Positions 1 through 9,931 of a stretch of DNA of 64,000 nucleotides are shown here, piece after piece. The first letter of the stretch is position 1; each line of letters begins with the position of its first letter. The stretch is from positions 18,334 to 82,333 of the forward strand of contig CAJTDE010000019.1 of assembly GCA_910574835.1 (NCBI GenBank), written 5' to 3'. Source of the DNA: Clostridia bacterium. Its GTDB lineage: Bacteria; Bacillota; Clostridia; Lachnospirales; Lachnospiraceae. The translations under genes and the position numbers were made by a program. A model generated the notes under the pieces. That model was not told the DNA's origin. It did not search any database and saw nothing but the letters and a program-made list of their open reading frames with translations.

Positions 1-80
1 GCATAATACGTGTTGTGTGATATTTTAGAAAGTGATAAATATAAAGCAAACACCAAAAAGGCGGCAGCCGGGAGGGCGGC

Positions 81-371
81 ATGGGAAGACAACTGGGTGA
101 GGCGGTTTTGAGTCTGAGCGGGGATGAGTTATGGAAACTACTGGAGTATCATCAGGGGGAGACCTTTTACACAGCCAAGGGTCTTCCGTTTGCTTATGAG
201 ATACGAGGCGGGGAAATGTTCGTGGACCGCAGATCTAAGTCCATCACCAAAGCGACTTTCCAGCGAGCCTTGGAACGTGTGAAGGAGAACCCGGAGAAGG
301 TGACGGGGCCGAAGTCTTTGAATGTATTTGGGGCGCCTTATATCTTTGCTTTGCTGCTGAGTTTAACATGA
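81..371 (+). CDS. Small hypothetical protein, 96 aa
   Basis: I do not recognise the family. The start ATG has a GGGAGG ribosome binding site about five bases upstream. The product is charged and mostly soluble in appearance, with an Arg/Lys-rich middle (around the VDRRSKS segment) and a hydrophobic last ten residues (FALLLSLT). It could be a small DNA-associated or element-borne protein, but nothing in the sequence proves that. A second frame, 7-111, stays open across its start and could be the tail of an upstream gene cut off by the window edge. No promoter is obvious in the 80 bases available. Confidence 0.5.
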   Translation: MGRQLGEAVLSLSGDELWKLLEYHQGETFYTAKGLPFAYEIRGGEMFVDRRSKSITKATFQRALERVKENPEKVTGPKSLNVFGAPYIFALLLSLT

Positions 372-814
372 GCAATAGAAAGCGATAAGGACAATAATAT
401 GAGGTTGCTGTACTGGAAATGCGGCAGCCTCATAATAGTTTACATAAGCATACCGCCCCATTGTAAGGAGTTGACTATATGGCTTGAAAATGTGGCATAT
501 TTTTTATCAGTAAGTATAATGATTGTAAGGGTATCTGCCGATATACATAGTAGATACGGAATACTGTCTGTGTAATGAGTATTGAAACAGGTTCCAGTCA
601 TTCATTTTTGATGCATATATTCCTCAAAATGACAAAAAAGTTGTTCAATTCAATACTTTTCATTTGTCAAAATTTTTGGTAAAATGAGAGTAATGGCAAT
701 TAAATTGTAGACAGCTTTCAAAAAAAGAAGAAAATTGTCGATTAGGAATATAGCAGTACATGCCTGGAATAGTTTAAAACAAGTGTCAGATACATAAAAG
801 GAGTGAATGGATTC
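372..814. other. Intergenic stretch ahead of the surface protein
   Basis: About 440 AT-rich bases without a convincing gene. Near 412-440 a GAGGTTGC arm can pair with GGCAGCCTC, a terminator-like hairpin without a clean T-run, probably closing the upstream gene. TTGACT at 470 and TTGTCA near 665 resemble -35 boxes but I see no well-spaced -10 partner. The long upstream region presumably holds the promoter of the surface protein gene. Confidence 0.4.
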
Positions 815-3800
815 ATGAAAGAATGGGGAACATGGTTAAAAAGATCCACATTGGTAGTACTGGGGGCTGTTCTGATTGGAAGTTCGGCAGGGATTTCTGC
901 GCTGGCAGCGAATACGCCTGAGCCGGAAAAACCCACAGAAAGCACGGAACCAGTAGATAACGGTACAGGAAATGAGGAGAGCAGTGCGTCTAAGACAGAC
1001 ACGACACTCATTATTACAGATTTTGCCACATTAGATCAAGATGTAAGGCTTCAGGAATTGGAAGAGGGAGAAGAGCCAAACCTTCCGGATAAGCTGGATG
1101 TGACAGTTGCTATCAAAGAGAATAAGGAAGGGGAAGAATCAACTACAACCGGAGCAGGTATATCAAATGTAGTCCAGGCTGTGGGTGAAATAGTTCAGCT
1201 TCCTAAAGGCAATACCACGATTAGCGGCTTGACTTGGGATACCGCATCTTCTTCTCAATCAAATAACCGCATTACCGATACTTATGTGCCCGTGCTGCCG
1301 GAGACAGACGAGTATGGAAATACTCTGGTGCTTATGAATGCTATGACACAGGTGCCGGTGATTCAGACTACAAGAAGTGTTGTACAAAATGACCAAGATA
1401 ATACCACGGATGATACTGGTAGTGCTGGAAGTGAAAATGATATTGTGACTTATGCAGATCCGCCTGATGGAAATCCAGTGCTTGTTAACTACGGGATATA
1501 TGCGATTGGACCGGAAGATGGTATAATATGGTCTTCAATTAGTAAGCGTATTCAAATTACAAAACCAGGAAAGTATCGCATTACAGGTACTTTGACAGAC
1601 ATACCTAAGGAACTCCAATCAACCAATGAACTTATTGAATTAATGGAGCCAGGTACCTATGAAATTATTTTAACAGATTTAAATATTGATATTAGTGATA
1701 AAGGATATAGTGCGATTTTTTCTATCCCATCAGAAGCAACTGTGAATTTGTCAACGGTGGCTACTACGATAGATGAAATAAATCTAACGAACTCTGTTGG
1801 AGGGTTTGACAGGGTTATTGAGAATAAGGGAACATTAAACATTAATAAAGATGTTAAAATGACCTGTACAGGTGAATTTGAAAATTCAGGAACTATGACA
1901 ATGAAGGGGGCTAGTGAAATTATCAATAATGGCCCGTTTACGAATACTGGAGCAATGACGATATCAGAATCCAGCAAATTAGGAACCTTTGATTTTGCTA
2001 ATGACGGAAAAGTGGAAATTGGAGGAAAATGGGAAGGTCATAATTCAAATGTATGTACTTTGACTGCTCAGGGACGGTTTAAAAATGGTAGTGGTAAGAC
2101 TGTTATTATTAACGAAGGTGGATTGTATGTCAATGAAGGGACTGTTATAAAAGACGATAATACAAAAGACTGGTTGATAGATAATAGTGGAAAAATAGAG
2201 TTGATTAATGGAGGTAGTGCGGAAGCAAAGGATATTAAAAATAAGAATGGTGGAATAATATCTGTTACAGGACAAAATAGTCTCCTGAAGGCTGATAAAG
2301 ATGGCCAAGTGGGAATTTTAACAAATGAAGGAGACGTGTCAATTGATGATGGGGCAAAAGCGCAGGTAGGGATGCTTCAGAATAAAAATAAGTTAATTAT
2401 AGGAAGCAGCTCAGAGAGTTCTGGTGCAGTAACAATTAAGCGTTCTCCAAAACCGGACGATCCGGATAATTACAATTTAAATACAGGAACAATTGTAATT
2501 GAATCTGGAAGTGTTCTGGAAAAAGAAGAGACAGCTTCTGTAACACTTACAAATGATGGCTCCTTGACTATAAAAAACAAAAATTGTTTAGGAACAGGCA
2601 ATAGACAGATCAATTTAGCAGGAGAAGGTGAGTTTATTCTTGCTGGCCTTAGTGATAATATGTTGCATATTCCTACTGGATATGAGCTTGCATATAATGG
2701 TGATGTTCGTACACAAGATGTGGCTGGTAATACACGTACAGTTGATAGCACGGTAGAGGTTGACGATACGGAAGGGACAGACGATACGGATATTACGGAC
2801 AATACAAAAGGAGTAGTTACTATTGACAAAGAATGGTCTTATGAACCACTAAACCCAGATATTAAATTTGAAATTAAGGTTATTGCAAAACTTACAGAGA
2901 TTAGTCTATTTAGAAAAGGAGAACCTGTAGAACAGACTGGAAGTAGCTGGAAACCAGGAATAGAGGATGCAGACCCCATTCCAGGTAGTACTAGTCATAC
3001 AGCTATTGTGACAGATATAGGAATCAGAGATCCAGGAGATTATACACTTGTTTATACAGATACAAAAACCGGTGAGACGGCTTCTGTTGGATTTACAATG
3101 ACTCCTTGGAGTATGACGATTAATACAGATAGAGGTGATGATGAAGCATCAAAAGAACTATATGGGCCGGATGCATCCGCAGTGTATGAAAATAAGGAGC
3201 GGATTACAGGTAAAGTTCAGGTTGCTATATTTAATGAGAAAGCTGCTACTGGCGGCAAAACAAATGGAACAGTAACATTGTATTGGAATGCTGTTGATGC
3301 AAAAAATCTTGATGATGACACTGTAAAGGTGACAAAACCTCTTGCAATAGAATTAGACGACAGAGGGGTAGGTACAGTACCTTTTACAATTGAGACAGCG
3401 GATCAGACTTATATTTTACCGCCGCAGCTCAATGAGAATGATAAAGATTCATGGGATAATGAGGACTGGGCTTATAATCATCCATATTGCTTAACTGGAG
3501 TATATGAGACAGCAGGAGGAAACGTATATTATTCTGGTAATGCAGCCACAGAAAATCATCATATTACAGCCGGCGTTACTAAGAAACTGGATGGCTGGTA
3601 TGCAGATAAAAAATTAATTATTATTAGGCGAATATCTACGATTAATTTTACAAGTGAATACTATAGTCTGCCCCATATTTATGACGGCGAACCCTTACAG
3701 ATGCCAGTAAAGCTGAAAGACGTTATGATTGGGAATACCAATGAAGATGAGCCGGGATATTTATGGTATAAAGGCACGGAAGCAGCGGTCAATGAGGCAT

Positions 3801-5362
3801 ATGATAAAAAGTCCGTTACAGGGGTTTCAGGCTTAGAGCCGATAGCAGATCAATTGCAGGCAGAAGGCTTAGAGGCTCCGATAGATGCAGGCTGGTATAT
3901 TATTGAGGGTACATTGCCTTCAACGAAGGAATATATGGGTTCAAAGCAGCTTAAGATTATAAGAATTGAACCGAGAAATGTTACTGTGTCTGTAAAGGAT
4001 CAGCATAAAGCTTATGGAGCGGATGATCCGGATTCTTGGCGGGCATTTGATTTGACCAGCGAAGCAAATGAACTCTATGTTGTTGAGGGCGGTATTTTGC
4101 CCAGAGATGAGAATAAAATAAAAGGTGATATAGCAAGACAGGACGATAAAGGTGAAGCATGCGGCAGGTATGAGATTAAGATTGAAACATATGATGCTGA
4201 CAGCACCAAGCCTGCAAGGGATAATTACAAATTTACACAGCGTTCAGGTTATTTGACCATTGACAAACGAGAATTGGATTGGGATACTGACAAGATGTTC
4301 ATGGTAATTACAGATGATAATACGGTTTCTGTAGTAGGCGGTTTGAAAACAGAATATCATCTGAATGAAGGCGAAGACTTGGCAGCAATTGAGAAAAACC
4401 TTGAAAATGATGATGTGCTTGTAGTTTATGATAAACTTGATTTAAGTGCAGATCAATCAAAGGTAACCATTGATAAGCCGAGACTGAGCGGCAGCGCATG
4501 TGATAATTATGTGATCCAGAGTAAAGGAATACCAGTATCTGTCAGCAATCTATATAAGGTATCTGTGAAAGCAGGCGGTGTTGATTCTACTACATTAGAG
4601 AAGCTGAAAGATTCGGGATTTGATACGGAAAATCAGGTTATAAGCGAGATAGAATCAAAGCTTATAGGCCAGGGAGTTCCCAAAGGAAATGTTGCTGTAT
4701 ATGATATTCTGCTTACAAAAGCGGATGGAAGTCAGTTGAGTGATGAGGAGATAAGAGACTTCCCCTGGGGAGCTTTGACGGTTACGGTTCCTTATCCTGC
4801 CGGAACTTCAAGAAGAACCTCCTTTATGGCGGCTCATATGTTTACGGAGGACATTGCATTAGATGGTCCTGGCATGAAGCGAGGCAATGTTGAGACCCGA
4901 AATTGGAGTGAAGTAGCGGCGATGGAAGAAGGCGTCCGTTTCCAGGTAACCAGCTTATCGCCAATTGCCATTGGCTGGTCAGCAACAACTAATAATCCGA
5001 ATAATCCGGATAACCCGAATAATCCAAATGACCCAAATAACCCTAGTAATGGGAACAATGGGAATAACAACGGGACGAATAACGGCACAAATAATGGCAC
5101 GAATAATTCCGGTGATGGAAATAACAACGGGACGAATAACGGTACAAATAACGGTACAAATAACGGGAACACTACTGATAAGAAAGATGATACGAATAAG
5201 GCAACCACTACAAATAAATCATCTACAACAACAAAGACAACAGGCGTAAAGACCGGCGACCAAGCACAGATTGCATTCTATATGATAACAACTTTAATAG
5301 CATGTCTTTTGTTGATTCTTATCATTTTCCTGATAAGAGCGCAGTTTCGTAAAAAAGATTAG
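815..5362 (+). CDS. Large secreted cell-surface protein with MBG-type domains and VKTGD sorting-like tail, 1515 aa
   Basis: A signal peptide occupies residues 1 to about 31 (KRSTLVVLGAVLIGSSAG, then ALA before the likely cleavage). A long beta-rich, Asn/Gly/Thr-rich region follows (about 230-640), with beta-solenoid-like alternation. Several Ig/MBG-like modules come after it; one begins at NVTVSVKDQHKAYGADDPD, typical of MBG_2-type surface domains. An Asn-Pro/Asn-Gly-Thr low-complexity stalk leads to a TTGVKTGDQ motif, a 20-residue hydrophobic segment and a basic tail (RAQFRKKD). This is the layout of a sortase-type or membrane-retained surface protein, with VKTGD replacing LPXTG. The ATG at 815 was chosen because AAGGAG at 798-803 overlaps the upstream GTG at 803. 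Function is unknown; adhesion is only a guess. Confidence 0.75.
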   Translation: MKEWGTWLKRSTLVVLGAVLIGSSAGISALAANTPEPEKPTESTEPVDNGTGNEESSASKTDTTLIITDFATLDQDVRLQELEEGEEPNLPDKLDVTVAIKENKEGEESTTTGAGISNVVQAVGEIVQLPKGNTTISGLTWDTASSSQSNNRITDTYVPVLPETDEYGNTLVLMNAMTQVPVIQTTRSVVQNDQDNTTDDTGSAGSENDIVTYADPPDGNPVLVNYGIYAIGPEDGIIWSSISKRIQITKPGKYRITGTLTDIPKELQSTNELIELMEPGTYEIILTDLNIDISDKGYSAIFSIPSEATVNLSTVATTIDEINLTNSVGGFDRVIENKGTLNINKDVKMTCTGEFENSGTMTMKGASEIINNGPFTNTGAMTISESSKLGTFDFANDGKVEIGGKWEGHNSNVCTLTAQGRFKNGSGKTVIINEGGLYVNEGTVIKDDNTKDWLIDNSGKIELINGGSAEAKDIKNKNGGIISVTGQNSLLKADKDGQVGILTNEGDVSIDDGAKAQVGMLQNKNKLIIGSSSESSGAVTIKRSPKPDDPDNYNLNTGTIVIESGSVLEKEETASVTLTNDGSLTIKNKNCLGTGNRQINLAGEGEFILAGLSDNMLHIPTGYELAYNGDVRTQDVAGNTRTVDSTVEVDDTEGTDDTDITDNTKGVVTIDKEWSYEPLNPDIKFEIKVIAKLTEISLFRKGEPVEQTGSSWKPGIEDADPIPGSTSHTAIVTDIGIRDPGDYTLVYTDTKTGETASVGFTMTPWSMTINTDRGDDEASKELYGPDASAVYENKERITGKVQVAIFNEKAATGGKTNGTVTLYWNAVDAKNLDDDTVKVTKPLAIELDDRGVGTVPFTIETADQTYILPPQLNENDKDSWDNEDWAYNHPYCLTGVYETAGGNVYYSGNAATENHHITAGVTKKLDGWYADKKLIIIRRISTINFTSEYYSLPHIYDGEPLQMPVKLKDVMIGNTNEDEPGYLWYKGTEAAVNEAYDKKSVTGVSGLEPIADQLQAEGLEAPIDAGWYIIEGTLPSTKEYMGSKQLKIIRIEPRNVTVSVKDQHKAYGADDPDSWRAFDLTSEANELYVVEGGILPRDENKIKGDIARQDDKGEACGRYEIKIETYDADSTKPARDNYKFTQRSGYLTIDKRELDWDTDKMFMVITDDNTVSVVGGLKTEYHLNEGEDLAAIEKNLENDDVLVVYDKLDLSADQSKVTIDKPRLSGSACDNYVIQSKGIPVSVSNLYKVSVKAGGVDSTTLEKLKDSGFDTENQVISEIESKLIGQGVPKGNVAVYDILLTKADGSQLSDEEIRDFPWGALTVTVPYPAGTSRRTSFMAAHMFTEDIALDGPGMKRGNVETRNWSEVAAMEEGVRFQVTSLSPIAIGWSATTNNPNNPDNPNNPNDPNNPSNGNNGNNNGTNNGTNNGTNNSGDGNNNGTNNGTNNGTNNGNTTDKKDDTNKATTTNKSSTTTKTTGVKTGDQAQIAFYMITTLIACLLLILIIFLIRAQFRKKD
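4984..5169 (+). repeat. Asn-rich coding repeat (NNP and NGT units)
   Basis: In-frame short tandem repeats encode first Asn-Asn-Pro/Asp-Pro units and then Asn-Asn-Gly-Thr units, as the stalk between the folded part and the membrane end of the surface protein. The NGTNNGTNNGT block occurs twice, separated by SGDGNN, so the array can expand or shrink by slippage or recombination without a frameshift. Confidence 0.8.
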
Positions 5363-5370
5363 CAATTAGT

Positions 5371-5410
5371 AATACCTGCCAGAGCATGATTCTCTGGCAG
5401 GTATTGTTAT
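5371..5410 (+). terminator. Hairpin terminator after the surface protein gene
   Basis: A perfect 14-bp inverted repeat, AATACCTGCCAGAG with CTCTGGCAGGTATT, and a 7-base loop, lies eight bases after the stop codon. The downstream tract (GTTAT) is only moderately T-rich, so termination efficiency is uncertain. Confidence 0.65.
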
Positions 5411-5508
5411 AATATGACATATTTTGTTCCGGGATAGCGGCAAAGATGCTGGATACTGTCTTGCAGTTATGATAATATAAAAATATGATGTCAGAAGGAA
5501 AGTGCCAA

Positions 5509-5565
5509 TTCGGCAAGAGCAGGAAGCAGTATAGTGGCTTTATCAAGGCGCTGATGGGGAATTAT
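5509..5565 (+). pseudogene. Relic of a third AAA/PD-(D/E)XK paralog
   Basis: These 57 bases read FGKSRKQYSGFIKALMGNY in one frame. That matches the internal segment of the two intact neighbours at about 6812-6868 (FRKSGKEYNGFIKALLEDD) and 8524-8580 (FGKSRREYNEFIKALIADD), and much of the DNA is identical. It lies immediately before the ribosome binding site of the first intact copy. I read it as what remains of a third tandem copy after a deletion, presumably by recombination between copies. No longer homology is visible on either side. Confidence 0.6.
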
Positions 5566-5586
5566 ATTAAATAGGAGGTGCAAGGC

Positions 5587-7293
5587 GTGGCAAGAACGGT
5601 AGGGATTGGGCTGCAAAGCTTTGAGGTCATAAGAGAAGATAATTGTTTTTATGTAGACAAGACAAAATTTATTAAGGAATGGTGGGAAAATAAAGATAGT
5701 GTAACATTAATAGCTCGTCCCAGGCGTTTTGGGAAGACATTAACTATGAGTATGACAGAGCAGTTCTTTTCCGTAAAATATGCCGGACGAGGGGATTTGT
5801 TTGAGGGACTTTCTATTTGGGAGCAGGAGGAATACAGGAAGCTTCAGGGGACCTGCCCGGTGATCAGCCTTTCTTTCGCAGGCGTAAAGGAGAAGGATTA
5901 CAAGGCAGCGGTTTATAGAATTAACCAGATTTTGACAAATCTGTATTATGATTTTAGTTTCTTAGCCGAAGGAGATACCCTGCTTCCGGGAGAAAAGCAG
6001 TATTTTCAAAGCATCTGCGCGGAAATGCCTGAGGTTACGGCAACGATGGCTCTGCATCAGTTGTCAAGATTTTTGTATAAATATTATGGAAAAAAGGTGA
6101 TCCTCCTTCTGGATGAGTATGATACCCCTATGCAGGAAGCTTATGTAAACGGATATTGGGAAGAGCTGGTTTCCTTTACCAGAAGTCTGTTTAATTCGGC
6201 TTTTAAAACGAATCCCTATCTGAACAGGGCTATTATGACAGGGATTACAAGAGTGAGCAGGGAATCTATTTTTTCTGATTTGAATAATCTGGAGGTGGTG
6301 ACAACTACCTCGGAAAAGTACGCGGATTGCTTTGGGTTTACGGAAGAAGAAGTATTCGCCGCACTGGATGAATTTGGAATGTCGGACAGAAAACAAGAGG
6401 TGAAAAGCTGGTATGATGGATTTACCTTTGGAAACCATACGGATATTTATAATCCCTGGTCTGTTTTAAACTATTTGGATAAAAGAAAGGTGGGAGCGTA
6501 TTGGGCTAATTCCAGCTCTAACAGCCTGGCAGGAAAGCTGATTCAGGAAGGAAATGCGGATATAAAGCAGGACTTTGAACGGCTTATTTCGGAACAGTCC
6601 ATTGTAGCGCCGATTGACGAACAGATTGTGTATGGAGAGCTGGACGGAAGCTCGGAAGGCGTCTGGAGCCTGTTACTGGCGAGCGGTTATCTGAAGGTTC
6701 TGCAATATGGAGAATACGGCGATGACGAAAATGAGGATACCATAGATTATGAGCTGTGCCTGACAAACCGGGAGGTCAGGAAGATGTTCCGCACTATGAT
6801 AAAGGGGTGGTTTCGCAAGAGCGGAAAGGAGTACAATGGCTTTATCAAGGCGCTGCTGGAAGATGATATCAAGAGCATGAACTACTATATGAACCAAGTA
6901 GCCCTGGCAACCTTCAGCAGCTTCGACACAGGAAACAAGCCTTCAAAGGAAGCGGAGCCGGAGCGGTTTTACCACGGTTTTGTGCTGGGCCTGCTGGTAG
7001 AATTGTCCGACCGCTATACCGTAACCTCTAACCGCGAAAGCGGTTTCGGCCGTTATGACGTGATGTTGGAGCCAAAGGAGAGAGACGACGGAATGATATT
7101 GGAGTTCAAGGTACAGGACCCCGAGGAGGAGAAGGAGCTGTCCGACACAGTACAGGCCGCGCTGCAGCAGATAGAGAAGAAAAGGTACGAAGCAGCCCTT
7201 ATGGAAAAAGGAGTTCCCAGGGAAAAAATACGCAAGTACGGCTTTGCTTTTTGCGGAAAAAAGGTTTTAATCGGAAAACAGACCGAAAAATGA
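5587..7293 (+). CDS. AAA-ATPase-like protein with C-terminal PD-(D/E)XK nuclease-like domain (DUF1703 type), 568 aa
   Basis: The N-terminal P-loop domain has the family's variant Walker A, RPRRFGKTLT (around residues 45-54), and a Walker B of VILLLDEYDTPM (near 175). The C-terminal domain has the restriction-like pattern GRYDVMLEP followed by ILEFKVQD (D...ExK). Proteins of this class are often expanded in gut anaerobes; their role is unsettled, with mobile-element or defence-linked functions proposed. Start GTG 5587 is preferred because AGGAGG at 5573-5578 would overlap the upstream GTG at 5578. The next gene is a tandem paralog with the same 5' end. Confidence 0.8.
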   Translation: MARTVGIGLQSFEVIREDNCFYVDKTKFIKEWWENKDSVTLIARPRRFGKTLTMSMTEQFFSVKYAGRGDLFEGLSIWEQEEYRKLQGTCPVISLSFAGVKEKDYKAAVYRINQILTNLYYDFSFLAEGDTLLPGEKQYFQSICAEMPEVTATMALHQLSRFLYKYYGKKVILLLDEYDTPMQEAYVNGYWEELVSFTRSLFNSAFKTNPYLNRAIMTGITRVSRESIFSDLNNLEVVTTTSEKYADCFGFTEEEVFAALDEFGMSDRKQEVKSWYDGFTFGNHTDIYNPWSVLNYLDKRKVGAYWANSSSNSLAGKLIQEGNADIKQDFERLISEQSIVAPIDEQIVYGELDGSSEGVWSLLLASGYLKVLQYGEYGDDENEDTIDYELCLTNREVRKMFRTMIKGWFRKSGKEYNGFIKALLEDDIKSMNYYMNQVALATFSSFDTGNKPSKEAEPERFYHGFVLGLLVELSDRYTVTSNRESGFGRYDVMLEPKERDDGMILEFKVQDPEEEKELSDTVQAALQQIEKKRYEAALMEKGVPREKIRKYGFAFCGKKVLIGKQTEK

Positions 7294-7306
7294 GGAGGTG
7301 CAAGGC

Positions 7307-9001
7307 GTGGCAAGAACGGTAGGGATTGGGCTGCAAAGCTTTGAAAAAATACAAGAAAGACAATGCTTTTATGTTGATAAAACAAAGTTTATAAAAGAAT
7401 GGTGGGAAAATCTGGATGATGTTACCCTGATTACCCGTCCCAGGCGTTTTGGAAAGACGTTAACTATGAGTATGACAGAACAGTTCTTTTCCCTAAAATA
7501 TGCCGGACGGGGAGATCTCTTTGAGGGACTCTCTATCTGGGAAGATGATAAGTACAGAAAGCTGCAGGGAACATACCCTGTCATCAGCCTGTCTTTTGCT
7601 AATGTTAAGGAAAACGGCTATGAAAAGGTTCGCTATCGAATCTGTCAGATACTTCGGGATTTATATGTGCAGAATTATTTTCTGCTGGATGGAGATCTGC
7701 TGACCTCAGGGGAAAAGGACTATTTCAACAGGATATCAGAGACGATGAATGAGGAAGACGCCACCATGAGCCTTCATTATTTATCTTCTTTTCTATCCCG
7801 TTATTACAATAAAAAGGTGATTATTCTTTTGGATGAATATGATACTCCTATGCAGGAAGCCTATGTGAATGGATATTGGGAGGAACTGGTATCCTTTACC
7901 AGAAGTCTGTTCAACTCAACCTTTAAGACGAATCCCTATCTGAACAGGGCTATTATGACAGGAATTACAAGGGTGAGCAGGGAATCTATTTTTTCGGATT
8001 TGAATAATCTGGAGGTGGTGACAACTACCTCAGAGAAGTATGCGGACAGCTTTGGTTTTACAGAGAAAGAGGTATTTGCCGCATTAGATGAATTTGGAAT
8101 GTCGGACAGAAAGCAAGAGGTTAAAAACTGGTACGATGGATTTACCTTTGGGAATCATACGGATATTTATAATCCCTGGTCTGTTTTAAACTATTTGGAT
8201 AAAAGAAAAGCGGGAGCATATTGGGCCAATTCCAGCTCCAACAGCTTGGCAGGAAAGCTGATCCGAGAGGGAAACGCAGATATCAAGCAGGAATTTGAAG
8301 ATTTGATTTCGGGTAAATCAATTATAAAACCAATAGATGAGCAGATTGTATATGGAGAGCTGGATGGAAATGAAGAAGGAATCTGGAGTCTTTTATTGGC
8401 CAGCGGATATTTGAAAGTGCTTCATTACGAAGAGGATTGGGAATCAGTGGATGCGCCGGACTATGAGCTGGCACTTACCAATCGTGAAGTAAGGCGGATG
8501 TTCTGCGTTATGGTGCGGGATTGGTTTGGCAAGAGCAGAAGGGAGTACAATGAATTTATCAAGGCCCTGATAGCGGACGATTTGAAAGCCATGAATTATT
8601 ATATGAATAAGGTGGCTCTCGCTACCTTTAGCAGCTTTGACGTCGGAAGTAAACCCTCGGAGACAGCGGAGCCGGAGCGATTTTATCATGGCTTCGTATT
8701 AGGGCTGTTGGTAGAGCTTTCTGACCGTTATATGATAATCTCCAATCGTGAAAGCGGCTTTGGAAGATATGATGTGATGCTGGAGCCTAAAAAGGATGAT
8801 GACGGAATCATACTGGAATTTAAAGTACAGGATATGGAGGATGAGAAGGAGCTTGCGGATACCGTGAAGGCGGCACTGCAGCAGATAGAAAAGAAAAAAT
8901 ATGCGGCCATTCTGATGGAAAAGGGAATATCCGGAGAAAAAATACGCAAGTACGGCTTTGCTTTTTGCGGGAAAAAGGTTCTGATAGGCACAGAGAAGTA
9001 A
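7307..9001 (+). CDS. AAA-ATPase-like/PD-(D/E)XK protein, tandem paralog, 564 aa
   Basis: It has the same architecture as the preceding gene: RPRRFGKTLT, a VIILLDEYDTPM Walker B, and a C-terminal GRYDVMLEP...ILEFKVQD nuclease-like core. Its ribosome binding site AGGAGG begins at the last base of the preceding stop codon, and the first 50 or so bases, including that site, are nearly identical to the other copy. Similarity is uneven: residues around 200-260 and the last 20 codons are almost identical, while residues about 95-150 differ strongly, suggesting gene conversion or a hypervariable segment. The two are probably cotranscribed. Start GTG 7307 was chosen on the same spacing argument. Confidence 0.8.
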   Translation: MARTVGIGLQSFEKIQERQCFYVDKTKFIKEWWENLDDVTLITRPRRFGKTLTMSMTEQFFSLKYAGRGDLFEGLSIWEDDKYRKLQGTYPVISLSFANVKENGYEKVRYRICQILRDLYVQNYFLLDGDLLTSGEKDYFNRISETMNEEDATMSLHYLSSFLSRYYNKKVIILLDEYDTPMQEAYVNGYWEELVSFTRSLFNSTFKTNPYLNRAIMTGITRVSRESIFSDLNNLEVVTTTSEKYADSFGFTEKEVFAALDEFGMSDRKQEVKNWYDGFTFGNHTDIYNPWSVLNYLDKRKAGAYWANSSSNSLAGKLIREGNADIKQEFEDLISGKSIIKPIDEQIVYGELDGNEEGIWSLLLASGYLKVLHYEEDWESVDAPDYELALTNREVRRMFCVMVRDWFGKSRREYNEFIKALIADDLKAMNYYMNKVALATFSSFDVGSKPSETAEPERFYHGFVLGLLVELSDRYMIISNRESGFGRYDVMLEPKKDDDGIILEFKVQDMEDEKELADTVKAALQQIEKKKYAAILMEKGISGEKIRKYGFAFCGKKVLIGTEK

Positions 9002-9133
9002 AAATACGGATACTAAAAAATTTTTTACATTTTTAACAATAGAAATATGTATTCCAGGAGGTGCTTTCCGCATCTCCTGATTTTGAATATAACGGCAGAA
9101 AATAGCAAGATACATATCAGAGTACTAAGGTTA

Positions 9134-9931
9134 TCAAAACCGCTTCAAACAATGCTTTTCCACAAGGTTAATTCCCTGGTAAAGAATCATAGCCATCACA
9201 CAGAGAATCACAATTGACATCAGCACCATATCAAGCTGGAACACCTGGCTTCCATAGATAATCAGATACCCAAGCCCCTGCCGGCTGCCGATAAATTCCC
9301 CAATCACAACACCCACCAAACAAAGGCCGATGTTCACCTTCATTGTATTAATAAAAATCGGAATAGAGCTTGGAAGAACTACCTTCCGAAGCACATCCTT
9401 CTTATTTCCACCCAGAGTATAAATCAGCTTTACTTTCTCCGGGTCCACCTCGGAAAATCCCGTGTAAATAGTCAAAATACTTCCAAATACGGCCACAGAC
9501 ATGCCTGCCACAATAATCGTTTTCATATTAGCCCCCAGCCATACAATGAGAAGAGGCGCCAAAGCAGATTTAGGCAGGCTGTTGAGAACCACAAGGTAAG
9601 GCTCCAGAATCCGGGAAAGGCTGTGGAAGAGCCATAGCAAAACGGCAATCAACAGACTGAACAGAAACACCAGGAAAAAGCTCAGCAGGGTTTCTGTCAA
9701 GGTCGTACCCATGTGCAGAAAAATAGACCGGTCGGATATCATAGAAACAAACATATTGTATACCCGACTGGGACTGCTGAAAATAAAGGCGTCAATCAAA
9801 TGAAGCCTTGCGCTCATTTCCCAGATAAGCAGAAAGACAAGAAAAATAAAAATGCGGGCAAGGGTAATTGCCCGAAGCCTTCTCCTCCGCTGTTCCAGAA
9901 AGCTTTGCTGAGCAAGAGACGGTTCAGCCAC
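9134..9931 (-). CDS. ABC transporter permease, SsuC/TauC/ThiX type, 265 aa
   Basis: This is an inner-membrane permease of the nitrate/sulfonate/taurine/pyrimidine-precursor class, with about six hydrophobic segments. The coupling-loop region around SVAVFGSILTIYTGF and the C-terminal LGYLIIYGSQVFQLDMVL fit the family. It starts at a GTG (9931) with GGAG nine bases upstream and overlaps the ATPase gene by eight bases, so the pair is translationally coupled. No substrate-binding protein gene is adjacent, so the substrate (sulfonate, HMP-type thiamine precursor or other) cannot be named. Confidence 0.85.
   Translation of the reverse strand: MAEPSLAQQSFLEQRRRRLRAITLARIFIFLVFLLIWEMSARLHLIDAFIFSSPSRVYNMFVSMISDRSIFLHMGTTLTETLLSFFLVFLFSLLIAVLLWLFHSLSRILEPYLVVLNSLPKSALAPLLIVWLGANMKTIIVAGMSVAVFGSILTIYTGFSEVDPEKVKLIYTLGGNKKDVLRKVVLPSSIPIFINTMKVNIGLCLVGVVIGEFIGSRQGLGYLIIYGSQVFQLDMVLMSIVILCVMAMILYQGINLVEKHCLKRF

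Noticed and set aside
7..111. Possible C-terminal tail of an upstream gene at the window start
   Set aside because: Only about 34 codons are visible, preceded by a stop in the same frame, and it overlaps the ATG of the next gene; not enough to call.
4965..5249. 94-codon frame inside the surface protein's Asn-rich stalk
   Set aside because: It is a shifted reading of the NNP/NGT repeat DNA and lies fully within the true gene.
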